Below are positions 47,101 to 53,624 of a DNA stretch of 64,000 nucleotides, one piece after another; positions within the stretch are counted from its first letter, which is position 1; every line of letters begins with the position of its first letter. Where the stretch lies: NCBI RefSeq assembly GCF_002754245.1, contig NZ_PEEX01000001.1, positions 3,824,001 through 3,888,000 on the forward strand. The letters are read 5' to 3'. Under the pieces are notes generated by a model. It did not search any database. It had not been told where the DNA came from and saw nothing but the letters and a program-made list of their open reading frames with translations. Both the position numbers and the translations under genes were made by a program. Source of the stretch: Chryseobacterium sp. 52 (GTDB lineage Bacteria; Bacteroidota; Bacteroidia; Flavobacteriales; Weeksellaceae).

Positions 47101-49085
47101 AGGCCATCACCAATGCCAAGACCACGCTAGCCGGAGCTATTGCTTCAGAAGTAGAGCCTATACTCACAGCACCGTATGTTTCATCTGCGTCGGGCGACAA
47201 TACGAGCCTCGGCAATGCCAAAGATAAATTCGAACAGCAATTGCTCAACCAGCTGGGTAATGCCTATACTGTAAATGCGCTGGTACAATTTGAAGTAACA
47301 GCTGAATCAGACTTTGTAGCATCCGGCAACTATCAAACACCACCACGCCTGTATGGTACACCGGTGATCAGTAACAAAACAGATGGCGAAGCGAAAGAAT
47401 ACAGCATCTCTACCTCCAAGATACAATTAAATGAAAAGGATGCAACCGATACGGATTCCTTCCTTACTTTCAGTTTTACTACTAAAAATGCAAAGGAGTT
47501 TACCAGTGTAGACCTGGATATGACCTATGTAGTAACTCATGTGGAATGTGACATCAGTGAAGTAGCAGGTATCAATGGCTATAAGGGTTCCAACTGGCTT
47601 ACCTTCATTATCCCTGCTGATGTAAGCAATAATGACAACACGCTTAAAGCAGATCCTGTTACTGAATCTCTGCAAGAAAAATTAGGCATCGTAGATATAC
47701 CAGTAGTATTGCGTAACTATCCTACACCGCCTACATTGACCACGCAAACAGGCAAAGGTGTGTCTATAGAAGGTGATACGACCAAAACGCGTCTGGCTAA
47801 AGCATCCGAATGGGACTTTACTTATTCCTATACCGAAGATCAGGCTGCGCAGGACAAGGTATTCTCGGATATTGAGTTCAACATGATTCCCAATCCTTCC
47901 GCAAAAATGTTCGGAGCGCCTTCCCGCGACCTATTCAGTGATCTGGCACAGTTCGTAACCGTATGGCCACAGGTATTGGATGATTTCAACCGTTATCTGA
48001 AATTGATTACCGCTCAATCAGACAGCAGCGATACTCATCTGGCCAATGCTTATTATGCATTACAGACAATGGTAACACTGACTAATAATCTCGCCATTGC
48101 CTGGAGTGAATTCAACAGCCTTCTTTTCGGCAACCCTAACAGCAATGCTACTGCCCGAGCTTACGATTTCATCATCCGTCAGACAGATGATACTGATTTC
48201 AACAACCGCCTGCTGGTAACCATTGTTCCTGCTGTAGATATGTCTGCTGATGATTTGTCGCTGTACCGTGGAACTAAAGCTGTGCTGGACGTAGAACTGC
48301 CGCAAACTCCTTACGTGACCATTGATCAATATACAAAAGTGAACGCTACTGATAAGAAAGGTGTGCCTATTCCTAATGCATATTGGTATCAGGCAGCAGA
48401 TAAAACCTATCTGTCATGGGAAGAATCCTTCAATATCCCATCGCGCAATGTCAACGTAGATGCACTGAATGTCTTACAGTTTCAGTATGCATGGGCAGGT
48501 CTGTCTATTATACGTAACGAAGATCTTGTGCCTTATAATCCGACAGTGAGTGATTTTATTTACCGTACACCATTGGTCAGATTCTCTAACAAACTGATCC
48601 CGTTGCTCAGCAACGATGATACTTTTGATATTGCCAAGATCAACAATGATGCAGGTCTCAACCTGCCATTAGCACAGCAACTGGCCAACTTCTTCAGTAC
48701 TTTCTTCACCTACGATGAACTGGCAGAACAATTGGTGAAACTCAGCGTATCATGGAATTATCCTCTACTGGCCTCATCAGGCAATCTGATGCCCGCCATA
48801 GAGCTACCTGTGTTGCTGGCCGCACCGTTCACTTTTGAGATTCCAACTGATTATGAGATCCCTGCCGGAGGATGCAAAGCTTCCTTCAGTGACTCTGACC
48901 CGTTCGTTTGTCGACTTGCCAATACCCTTAAAGTATGGTATAACCAGCACAAACCGGTCAACAACGGTGCCTGGTTCCAGATTGATATAGCCGTCTTCTC
49001 ATCCCTCAGTGAAAGCAAGCTGCCGCTCATCACACTTAACAATGTCCTATTATATTATAAGAATATTAATGATATGAATACGTAA
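38190..49085 (+). CDS. Giant 3631-aa protein with LysM-like repeats
   Basis: No signal peptide, start MNLSKLAATFRNQAAANNNN. Residues 1 to about 1190 are long stretches of amphipathic beta strands (VEFTAFGINMDINSKYYEFY, NYGILNAGFSITMFGIIEGV). An Ala/Arg/Pro linker follows near 1195-1215. At about 1549-1770 there are five LysM-like units (YDIVENDTFTSVAAIYAITA, YTVQATDTINAVAVGLKTTV, YTAKNEDTFNGICTDAYKKL, YTIVPGDTLTSMATAISLLA, NTLDTLAQQYNTTAALLATN). About three more lie at 2226-2360 (SYDVATPNDTIDIITARFNI, NSLASIASYYEVDAAAIQQL, LTFETIASYYFIDMAAIAWA). The remainder is mixed, with beta-rich parts and a Cys-containing segment near the end. LysM units bind glycans such as peptidoglycan or chitin. I know no system with this set of neighbours; the role is open. 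Confidence 0.8.
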   Translation: MNLSKLAATFRNQAAANNNNITINAASFTDSDLIPQVGLDDLLSKSYKLPADSFLLIDTSGTSIPEPDGNTLTIINATAAILNVEKSNTSVTLIVTANDADEVQFTIQINLSNWIFATSWQYMTGGVFDNLPYTSPSFVFSTQEVTAFKWQQKNISLTEGQNFAALITLTKWLQPVVNFFTSWTSSTQLALVGSIDPSQVNNEDIVYPELDLFVNVDATLISLGFLKVGNPGIGFQIKTEEETVTTEPEDEGDALRLEYETDDGLMPTTGETQKVQTPILYFRLLLAAGDAIVLNFSAAVESGSSSFLLNVASEPDKPLTPLSLFGLMAGQNWFQNIPPTLQQYLNSIAFKGFNTSLDFSNGLSITSVSAYIGSNGAWKLFNNFIIEQFDVNWVIIGPGTTNSQSLYFSARVNFFPTLFVGGFDVEITSDLTLSAAFTGSVTFNNLLSVITLGAINIPENLLLVEFTAFGINMDINSKYYEFYANANIDINFITNVSVTDGNLRLTSSSPASGTGPSIFTAQVSGLFAIGSLQLNTDVNYNSSAGWDLSLAMPEGSNLNLGELIKQLFQTISLPTSFLPDSLNITQFSLNATIPSGTGKSSYEVKGGLQWIFTFPIIDQKINIIANLWLKYEAASNDSTTGKYSGGVLGSVTLEYFNATVGISYNFSENNQQLAITWEGFTAMYDISGQSRTIVFSIKNWTLGGLITSFMKMLFNPTFELDAPWDILNKISLDGFSVTYNLDTKDIKVTYKLPKTLNLIFININGINITKTQKGVFITFDGNSVVPSINDSNLFKPSTGGQDIQKMPDVPGQGNQYFDLRLLAMGQHVELVNAAQYDSIKDVTKAMQEAFTEPKPGTVPIGPGSGNTLLQFNEDSNWLIATNFGVLNAGTKDKPVWTLDMQVVFNDPNLYGLRIAMAGGKAKIFEGLDFEIMYKKISDSIGVYQIDLTLPNALRYLQFGAVNITLPSIALEIYTNGDFMVDIGFPYNMDFSRSFTLQAIVPPGIPAMGSGGLYFGKLSSATTNKVPKTNYGNFNPVIVFGIGLQVGVGYSVNYGILNAGFSITMFGIIEGVIAAYYPYSGALQESNKEQVETSYYYYLQGTIGIIGKLYGSIDFGIISASVNITVMVYAQATFEAYNKIPLAIVASVDVRVSAKLNLGIFSITIHFTFTAKIRFDLTIGTDQTAKAPWNNNLGAPHAAARLSAPAATVRIAPARKATPLDGAIPVEFATIDAFEVTGETAPDQMVIRRSPHMSINYSSVLAATSADSLPTLNLYFVPHLTVAGPENGNLKDQAAQYVATLFTDAPDPSGDSNGTITSFEYLCSDFFRWLVLNYIDHTPSQSARAEVDTEGISKADLDAMITFLSSESNPFPIPTNDLLSFLQNSFQAVNVQLLKDNLTAAAIFPMFFDLELKVPDIALDIQFNNYNMATQEYLSAVKEWFNELAVKVQEETATAARFAVADPQQWSMSTFVFEDYFVLLGKQLAGYASDAMDNFTYRLSNGNSLSAMVNWANGITVDGTSNKVNVQDIATANQTHPLTGNNPVMITGVMYDIVENDTFTSVAAIYAITATMLITENATVPGLLAPQTLTYKGNSYTVQATDTINAVAVGLKTTVSDLAADTNFQNTTVLMTGSWLIIGAAIYTAKNEDTFNGICTDAYKKLDVSALLMQNQITPGLFIAGNRFEYNNTPYTIVPGDTLTSMATAISLLADATVTPQDLAGNLQVQALQVQPLGQVLVQPFIHTTVTFTNAAEANTLDTLAQQYNTTAALLATNYANQQQDNFFYDGEGYTNANIPGLQYLTVGSILEYFTDNKSYGQLSGMVSRYQLHGMRLPTTLPGLTLSDGSPCTGSNCALYSLTGQEFALPATIPANFSIQLINNSLSWLQFNGKTMKEEGGNTLDITLTSEDLSQINTLLTYAQETGIQPDVLELAPMQPFNLQPIQYTFQTTTQWQTSGALRLPYGSPGDQSNVSPLIWQFPSGLLNQLALPKEQGSAFSIQIGQYDAAKGVMDYWPSSYYGWSTMVDIEIKLLDTDSTAPVNAYSYELLGASEADSTVLQRLLLALDPKSASNNTDKIVDIQWLYEGSDGLLSVGMEHMKTFIVQANLSTETNPDTSALKMAAREEAEAAPTTGVLNSIYDFIRLLWECSITRSGGYYLMYNETEGNTGFPSSVFGKGDTANVRLLVTYSSQYNNKPTDYMTCAVTGDKIDANSCVVYAQSEIQEGLSYDVATPNDTIDIITARFNILPTELVELNKKVTLNTQADITDPAKYPVPVIIFNGLVCEVGTNGPGNSLASIASYYEVDAAAIQQLNPGISDWNNLPLWQLIILPQVQYTISTSGKAGLTFETIASYYFIDMAAIAWAARDVVNIFVNPTSLTINDQILHKVTAVQQGTAGFDLNRTNPNPDPDKQPKITDPDYAEVYLNNMYNLLSYQVVENSWFTESIVGLPAGPAKPQTQDDVLGKTDNSNDQDDLIWYYNQIVPIAKFAKPNPFMIYPAGYPQESDNPYRGIGHPVQVHFDWVDYYGNVTVTPFSDPQLDPATPVNNPPIQTGYVDELKGLGKWPSVELSYLFGPGDPPELKLEFNFNTQRYDELPDVPADQQQDWKQNAANDLLTYTNIYYQLTQLNPIDGKNTLTITLSTSLTPGKADNLSGDQFSQLLQFVKDIYTYLSARSMGNQGTAPVMNPLTSPVNVTDIDTHSILQLTVNLDFYRDLHYVNTDFRDSTLVTRALTQVKPKTMSKTETNTDPQYSLNEFASLFETAFLNTGNYELKIAIGTNSATAGGVNNQAVFVVRMGLRSGQGIYWQVNQAGTYQLTADSIAQLTADGVPADVTTAITTLAGTLYDSRDLFDTALQQQLTAEQFSQYRIKIYTYSLLNAIFYAPKPLATSLVSKGGVPVCDYITGQGLDCSKGEIQTFTSIDMDTWGAQSLNAIDVFLSADYAIPAFLVDQLKSDEEKAWLETQGIDATTYLQAITNAKTTLAGAIASEVEPILTAPYVSSASGDNTSLGNAKDKFEQQLLNQLGNAYTVNALVQFEVTAESDFVASGNYQTPPRLYGTPVISNKTDGEAKEYSISTSKIQLNEKDATDTDSFLTFSFTTKNAKEFTSVDLDMTYVVTHVECDISEVAGINGYKGSNWLTFIIPADVSNNDNTLKADPVTESLQEKLGIVDIPVVLRNYPTPPTLTTQTGKGVSIEGDTTKTRLAKASEWDFTYSYTEDQAAQDKVFSDIEFNMIPNPSAKMFGAPSRDLFSDLAQFVTVWPQVLDDFNRYLKLITAQSDSSDTHLANAYYALQTMVTLTNNLAIAWSEFNSLLFGNPNSNATARAYDFIIRQTDDTDFNNRLLVTIVPAVDMSADDLSLYRGTKAVLDVELPQTPYVTIDQYTKVNATDKKGVPIPNAYWYQAADKTYLSWEESFNIPSRNVNVDALNVLQFQYAWAGLSIIRNEDLVPYNPTVSDFIYRTPLVRFSNKLIPLLSNDDTFDIAKINNDAGLNLPLAQQLANFFSTFFTYDELAEQLVKLSVSWNYPLLASSGNLMPAIELPVLLAAPFTFEIPTDYEIPAGGCKASFSDSDPFVCRLANTLKVWYNQHKPVNNGAWFQIDIAVFSSLSESKLPLITLNNVLLYYKNINDMNT

Positions 49086-49157
49086 CAAAAATTATAGTAT
49101 ACATTCATTCGAGATATTGAATCTTGTTAAATATATCAAGCCAATTACATTTTCTAA

Positions 49158-49218
49158 AACACCCAATCTCTAAACCTTGTTTCAATTAGGACAAAACAAG
49201 GTTTAGAGATTGGGTGTT
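49158..49218. terminator. 25-bp perfect inverted repeat after the giant gene
   Basis: The arms 49158-49182 (AACACCCAATCTCTAAACCT then TGTTT) and 49194-49218 are exact reverse complements with an 11-nt loop. The hairpin lies 72 nt after the giant gene's stop and has only weak T-richness after it. It is unusually long for an intrinsic terminator and also marks the right edge of the G+C-richer block. Confidence 0.7.
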
Positions 49219-49340
49219 AATATTCAAAAATCCTGATGTCATATTTATGATCATATTTTATTTAATACTATGTAAATCAACACTATAAATCCTACATCTA
49301 CATAAATTTCCCATGGATAATTTAAAGTTGATTTTATACT

Positions 49341-49370
49341 TTGAAATAAGCCTTTTAATCTATAAATTTG
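49341..49370 (+). promoter_or_regulatory. Promoter of the serine hydrolase gene
   Basis: TTG at 49341-49343, 19 nt, TAAATTTG at 49363-49370: a full match to the flavobacterial TTG/TAnnTTTG consensus, 55 nt before the start codon. The rest of the 49086-49425 gap holds only the inverted repeat. Confidence 0.65.
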
Positions 49371-49425
49371 GCTTAGCTAATATCCGCCTGCTTCAAACCA
49401 TAAGGCCTTAGTAATCAATAAAACC

Positions 49426-51009
49426 ATGAAACCTTCATTTATGACAAAAATAAAATTGTCTTTATTCATTATTACCATTACTACATTATTCGCAAGTAGT
49501 AATTTATCTGGACAAATAACCTCTAAAGAAGTAGATGTACTTGTTGCCGATGCCATAAAAAAATTCAATGTTGCAGGAGCAGCCGTAGCCATTGTAAAAG
49601 ATGGAAAAATCATTCACAAAAAAGGTTACGGAGTAAAATCAATAGACACAAAATTACCTATTGATGAGCAGACAAATTTTGAAATTGCTTCCAATAGCAA
49701 AGCTTTTACAACGGCTGCTTTATCAATTTTAGTAGATGAGGGAAAACTCTCCTGGCAAGATCCTGTGAAGAAATATATTCCTGAGTTTAAAATGTACAAT
49801 GATTATGTGACCGAAAACTTTACTATAGAAGATTTGCTCTGCCATCGCAGTGGACTTGGTTTAGGTGTTGGTGACTTAATGATGTTTCCGGATGGTACAG
49901 ACTTCACCATTAAAGATGTGGTAAAATCTTTCCAGTATTTTGCCCCTGTTTCAGGATTTAGAACACAGTTTAATTATGACAATCAGCTTTATTTAGTCGC
50001 GGGAGAAGTAATTGCAAGAGTAAGCAAAATGAGTTGGGAAGCTTTTGTTCAAAAACGGATCATGGAACCTTTGCAAATGCAAAACTCTTTCAGTTCTATC
50101 AACCAGATAAAAGATGTAGGTTTAATGGCTGCTCCTCATTCCTCAGAATCGGGGACCATCAAAAAGATATCTTTATATGGAGCCATGGTTAACGGTGCTG
50201 CCGGAGGAATCATTTCGAATGTTGACGATATGTCGAAATGGATGCTTGTTCAACTCAACAAAGGTAAATATGGTTCTAATCTGGACAAGGAACTTTTTAC
50301 CAAAGAAAGACAAAACGAAATGTGGACAATACATACCGTTGATCAGGCAGATCCCAATCCAAGATACAACCAACATTTCAATGGATATGGATTAGGCTGG
50401 AATTTATCTGATATCAAAGGAAATTTGAGTGTTTCGCACACCGGAGGTTTACCGGGAATGCTTTCTATCGTGACCATGATCCCTGATCTCAATTTGGGTA
50501 TTGTAATTTTAACCAATACGGAAAATGGCGGTAGCGGTGTTTTTTCATCGGTTAGCCAAACCATTATTGACAGCTATCTGGGACTCAACAATTTTGGTTG
50601 GGTAGACAAATATGCTGCTTATTTTCAGTCGAAAAAGAATGATGGAGATGAGGTAACCAAAAAGGTTTGGGAAACGGTAAGTAAAGCAAAAAATATAAGC
50701 ATAAAGAACGAGGACTTCATTGGAATATATGAAGATCAATGGTTTGGGAAAATTGAGATCTTCGCAAAAGGAAATCAATTGTGGTTTAAATCATACCGTT
50801 CTCCAAAACTAAATGGCCCCATGAGCTTTTATAAAGCCAATACTTTTGCCATTCAGTGGGAATATAAAGATATGAACTGTGATGCATTTGCTATGTTTAA
50901 TTTAGATGAAGAAGGCAAAGCACAAAGTATAAAAATGAAAGGCATCTCACCCAATATAGATTTTAGCTTCGACTTTCATGATCTGAACTTTCAAAGAGTA
51001 AAAAAATAG
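49426..51009 (+). CDS. Secreted beta-lactamase-fold serine hydrolase
   Basis: 527 aa; Met6 at 49441 is an alternative start that begins the signal peptide more neatly (MTKIKLSLFIITITTLFASS). The class C beta-lactamase/DD-peptidase fold is clear: S89-N-S-K92 in IASNSKAFT (SxxK), Y184-D-N186 (YxN) and H338-T-G-G in SHTGGLPGM. A C-terminal domain of about 110 residues (FIGIYEDQWFGKIEIFAKGN, MNCDAFAMFNLDEEGKAQS) resembles the DUF3471 extension common in such hydrolases. Likely a periplasmic peptidase or esterase rather than a dedicated antibiotic-resistance enzyme. It has its own promoter and terminator. Confidence 0.88.
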   Translation: MKPSFMTKIKLSLFIITITTLFASSNLSGQITSKEVDVLVADAIKKFNVAGAAVAIVKDGKIIHKKGYGVKSIDTKLPIDEQTNFEIASNSKAFTTAALSILVDEGKLSWQDPVKKYIPEFKMYNDYVTENFTIEDLLCHRSGLGLGVGDLMMFPDGTDFTIKDVVKSFQYFAPVSGFRTQFNYDNQLYLVAGEVIARVSKMSWEAFVQKRIMEPLQMQNSFSSINQIKDVGLMAAPHSSESGTIKKISLYGAMVNGAAGGIISNVDDMSKWMLVQLNKGKYGSNLDKELFTKERQNEMWTIHTVDQADPNPRYNQHFNGYGLGWNLSDIKGNLSVSHTGGLPGMLSIVTMIPDLNLGIVILTNTENGGSGVFSSVSQTIIDSYLGLNNFGWVDKYAAYFQSKKNDGDEVTKKVWETVSKAKNISIKNEDFIGIYEDQWFGKIEIFAKGNQLWFKSYRSPKLNGPMSFYKANTFAIQWEYKDMNCDAFAMFNLDEEGKAQSIKMKGISPNIDFSFDFHDLNFQRVKK

Positions 51010-51079
51010 CAGACCTGCTGCTCACAAAATAATCATTTCGAATCTTAAAAAAGACCTTCGACAGGTATAAATACAAAAT

Positions 51080-51110
51080 AAGGTGGGTTTAACAGCCCAC
51101 CTTTAATTTT
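51080..51110. terminator. Bidirectional terminator between converging genes
   Basis: AAGGTGGG, loop TTTAACAG, CCCACCTT (perfect 8-bp stem), with TTTAATTTTAT to the right and an A-rich stretch to the left that supplies a U-tract for the reverse strand. Confidence 0.8.
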
Positions 51111-51184
51111 ATATAATTCGCTCTTTATTTTCACCATGTGAAACATCAGAAACCTGTCTGAAAAATTGTATTACCTCATTCAGA

Positions 51185-52693
51185 CTAATTTAATTTCTGA
51201 TTGGTTTTCTGGACAAAATCGTCCCATTGTTTGTTCAAATAAATCAATGCATTCTTTTTTTCATTTTCATTCAAAGAAGAATAGTTAATTGAATTAAAAA
51301 CCAATTTCTTCAGTGCTTTTACATCGAGCTCCCAATACACAAAAGCTGCCCAAAAATCATAACCAAGACCTTCGTATCCGTAAACACTAGGATCATCGCT
51401 ATTAATGGAACACTGTATCCCATTACTTAACAAAACTCTTGCAGGATGGTTCCGCAAATCACTTACATATCCTAAAACCTGGTTACTGATGGGGCTCACC
51501 TCAACCAGTTTATTTTGCTTTCTGATCAACTCCATAGTTTTTGGAAAATAAATCAGGTTCAAACCGTGCCCAATCCTTGGGTTGTTCAAGGATGAAATAT
51601 CCAGAATATTTTTATTAAAGACAGAATTACTTTCGCCTGCATGAAGGAAAAGAGGCATCTTTACCCCATATTTTTTACTGAGACCATCCAAATTCGTCCA
51701 GTTTTCCCTGAAAGAGTAAATACTATTTCCGGCAGCTTCATCTGCAACAAGATCAAAGCCCGAAATAACATCTGGAAATTCTTTTTTGAGTTCGAAGGCT
51801 ATTTCAAGCTGTTTATCAATGCTTTTCGGATCTAAAAATTTAAAACTTGAATAGATTAATTTCAAACTGAACTGCGGCTGTGATTTTTGTATTTCTGCAA
51901 CTACTTCCTGCAAATCAGTGACGGAAGTTTTCAATGGATATTTTCCATGCTTAAAATCGTAGAGTTCATCAAAGATAAACCTGATTTCTACATGCTGCAC
52001 TTTATTATTCACCAAATCCAGGAAGCCTTTCCGGTAATATTCCTTGAAAAAAGGACGATAAGGCAACAAGAGACTGATGCGTTTAAAACGTTTCTCAAAT
52101 TCAATCCAGTAATCTGTATAAGTGCATAGCTGATCTCGCTTTAAGATGAGAAGCTCTGTCAGTTCTTTTTCAAAATCAGGATGTGAAAGAAGCTTTTTAT
52201 CCAAGCTAATAAATCCTTTCGGAACTTTTCCTTCTTCAAAAAACGCCAGCTGTCCGAAAATAAACTGGTCATTATCAGCCTGATCATAAACGTAACATTC
52301 TTTATACTTTCTTCCTGCTGCAATCAGCCATTTTACATCGGTTATACCTCCGCTATGCGTATGCAACAGGCCACCTTTGGGCATTGATTGAAAGATTTCA
52401 AATAATTTGCTGCCTTCTATCAATGGTTTTATTTCATTAAAAGAACTGTTAAACAAAGGTATTTTCTTTTTGTCTGTCTCGGTAAGGAAGTTTTTTCGTA
52501 ACTGAAATAGTTTTTTATCCAATGCTATTTCAGCATCCGATAATTGTAGATCAGCATCAAAAGCCAATGCTTCATTTTCCTGTTTTAATAGCGTCCATTT
52601 CTGTTGATACGCGGATTTTTCAACCAATGTATTCTGGCACCCAAACAAAGGAAATCCAAAAAGCAGAATATAAGTAAGGTACCTTCTCTTCAT
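51185..52693 (-). CDS. Lipoprotein adenosine deaminase-like enzyme (ADGF/ADA2-like)
   Basis: 502 aa from the Met at 52693. That start puts a lipoprotein signal in place (MKRRYLTYILLFGFPLFGCQ, lipobox LFGC, Cys19); an earlier start would add 22 unlikely residues. Metal-dependent deaminase motifs occur in order: PKGGLLHTHSGG (His111, His113), QHVEIRF, PLFLHAGES (metal His and catalytic-site Glu), RIGHGLNL and CSINSDDPSVYG (metal Asp). The long N-terminal segment before the first motif resembles secreted ADGF/ADA2 enzymes. It probably deaminates adenosine or related nucleosides at the outer membrane or periplasm, for nucleoside salvage or to change host signalling. Confidence 0.83.
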   Translation of the reverse strand: MKRRYLTYILLFGFPLFGCQNTLVEKSAYQQKWTLLKQENEALAFDADLQLSDAEIALDKKLFQLRKNFLTETDKKKIPLFNSSFNEIKPLIEGSKLFEIFQSMPKGGLLHTHSGGITDVKWLIAAGRKYKECYVYDQADNDQFIFGQLAFFEEGKVPKGFISLDKKLLSHPDFEKELTELLILKRDQLCTYTDYWIEFEKRFKRISLLLPYRPFFKEYYRKGFLDLVNNKVQHVEIRFIFDELYDFKHGKYPLKTSVTDLQEVVAEIQKSQPQFSLKLIYSSFKFLDPKSIDKQLEIAFELKKEFPDVISGFDLVADEAAGNSIYSFRENWTNLDGLSKKYGVKMPLFLHAGESNSVFNKNILDISSLNNPRIGHGLNLIYFPKTMELIRKQNKLVEVSPISNQVLGYVSDLRNHPARVLLSNGIQCSINSDDPSVYGYEGLGYDFWAAFVYWELDVKALKKLVFNSINYSSLNENEKKNALIYLNKQWDDFVQKTNQKLN

Positions 52694-52931
52694 AATATTG
52701 AGGTTTGCTTTGCACAATTGATTATGCTTAACTATTTTTTGAAAAAAAATAGAGGACAAATAAAATTTATCTTCAAAAATATAATAAATTTTTCGAGTAA
52801 AAGAAAGTCAGCCTGACAGGATTACAGAAAAATACCATAATACCTTGTGTAAGAGCTTAAAAAGTCTGAAATCATCACTATTGCTGCTTTATTTTGGAAA
52901 CCACTATGAATGAATAATTAAATTTTAATGA

Positions 52932-52939
52932 TAAATTTG
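52932..52939 (+). promoter_or_regulatory. Candidate -7 box of the first AraC regulator
   Basis: TAAATTTG matches TAnnTTTG exactly and lies 34 nt before the start at 52974. No TTG -33 box stands at the right distance, and the 19-bp motif found at the other three promoters is not present at the equivalent position. Confidence 0.45.
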
Positions 52940-52973
52940 TCTGTCAATACTAAACTATTAATCCCACAGAGCT

Positions 52974-53540
52974 ATGAGTACATTATTTATTAAAAACATG
53001 GTGTGTAACCGTTGTATTATGGTAATTCAGAATGAACTCGGGAAACTCGGTCTGCCCTTTACTCATATTAAGCTGGGTGAGGTTAATCTTGTCAAAGACC
53101 TCAGCTCTGAAGAAAAAGAATCACTTGAAACAATACTTATTCCTTTAGGCTTTGAAGTCATTGATGACAAAAAAAGCAGAATCATAGAAAAGATAAAAAA
53201 TATTATCATTGATCTGGTTCATCATCAGGATAATGATGCAAAAAAAAATCTCTCTGACTTACTGAGTGAACAACTGAATCATGACTACAATTATCTTTCT
53301 AATCTGTTTTCTGAGGTAGAAGGAACAACAATAGAAAAATATTTCATCGCTCAAAAGATTGAAAAGATCAAAGAACTTCTGGTGTATGATGAGCTTTCTT
53401 TAAGTGAGATTGCTTTACGGCTAAATTATTCAAGCGTTGCCTACCTAAGTAATCAGTTCAAAAAAGTAACCGGATTAACACCCAGCCATTTCAAACAAAT
53501 CCGTGAAGAAAAAAGAAAACCTTTGGATCAGTGTAAGTAA
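52974..53540 (+). CDS. AraC-type regulator with N-terminal CxxC metal-binding-like segment (copper side)
   Basis: 188 aa. The start MSTLFIKNMVCNRCIMVIQN carries C11-N-R-C14 in a beta-alpha context like a heavy-metal-associated (HMA) domain. Residues about 85-188 are the AraC DNA-binding region: YNYLSNLFSEVEGTTIEKYF and LSEIALRLNYSSVAYLSNQF (second helix-turn-helix), then KKVTGLTPSHFKQIR. It precedes copA by 84 nt and is paralogous to the regulator at 57130. It probably senses Cu(I) or another soft metal through the CxxC and activates efflux genes. The metal identity is inferred from the neighbours. Confidence 0.82.
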   Translation: MSTLFIKNMVCNRCIMVIQNELGKLGLPFTHIKLGEVNLVKDLSSEEKESLETILIPLGFEVIDDKKSRIIEKIKNIIIDLVHHQDNDAKKNLSDLLSEQLNHDYNYLSNLFSEVEGTTIEKYFIAQKIEKIKELLVYDELSLSEIALRLNYSSVAYLSNQFKKVTGLTPSHFKQIREEKRKPLDQCK

Positions 53541-53545
53541 ATGTT

Positions 53546-53600
53546 ACAAATCAAATCCATAATTCCACAATAAGAGTCACAGATCTTGTCGCCAACTTTG
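53546..53600 (+). promoter_or_regulatory. Operator-like 19-bp motif and -7 box upstream of copA
   Basis: ACAAATCAAATCCATAATT at 53546-53564, then exactly 28 nt, then CAACTTTG at 53593-53600 (one mismatch to TAnnTTTG). The same motif and spacing occur before the second regulator and the RND operon. No TTG -33 box is present, as expected if an activator replaces it. Confidence 0.6.
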
Positions 53601-53624
53601 CAACTATATTAGAACAAGCAAAAT

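Noticed and set aside
38585..48329. Reverse-strand open frames inside the 3631-aa gene
   Set aside because: All are short, lack starts with sensible context, and lie opposite one continuous, well-packed coding frame.
38190..49085. Giant gene considered as an NRPS/PKS, Tc toxin or RTX adhesin
   Set aside because: No carrier, condensation, ketosynthase, Tc/Rhs or RTX nonapeptide motifs are visible, and there is no signal peptide or T9SS tail.
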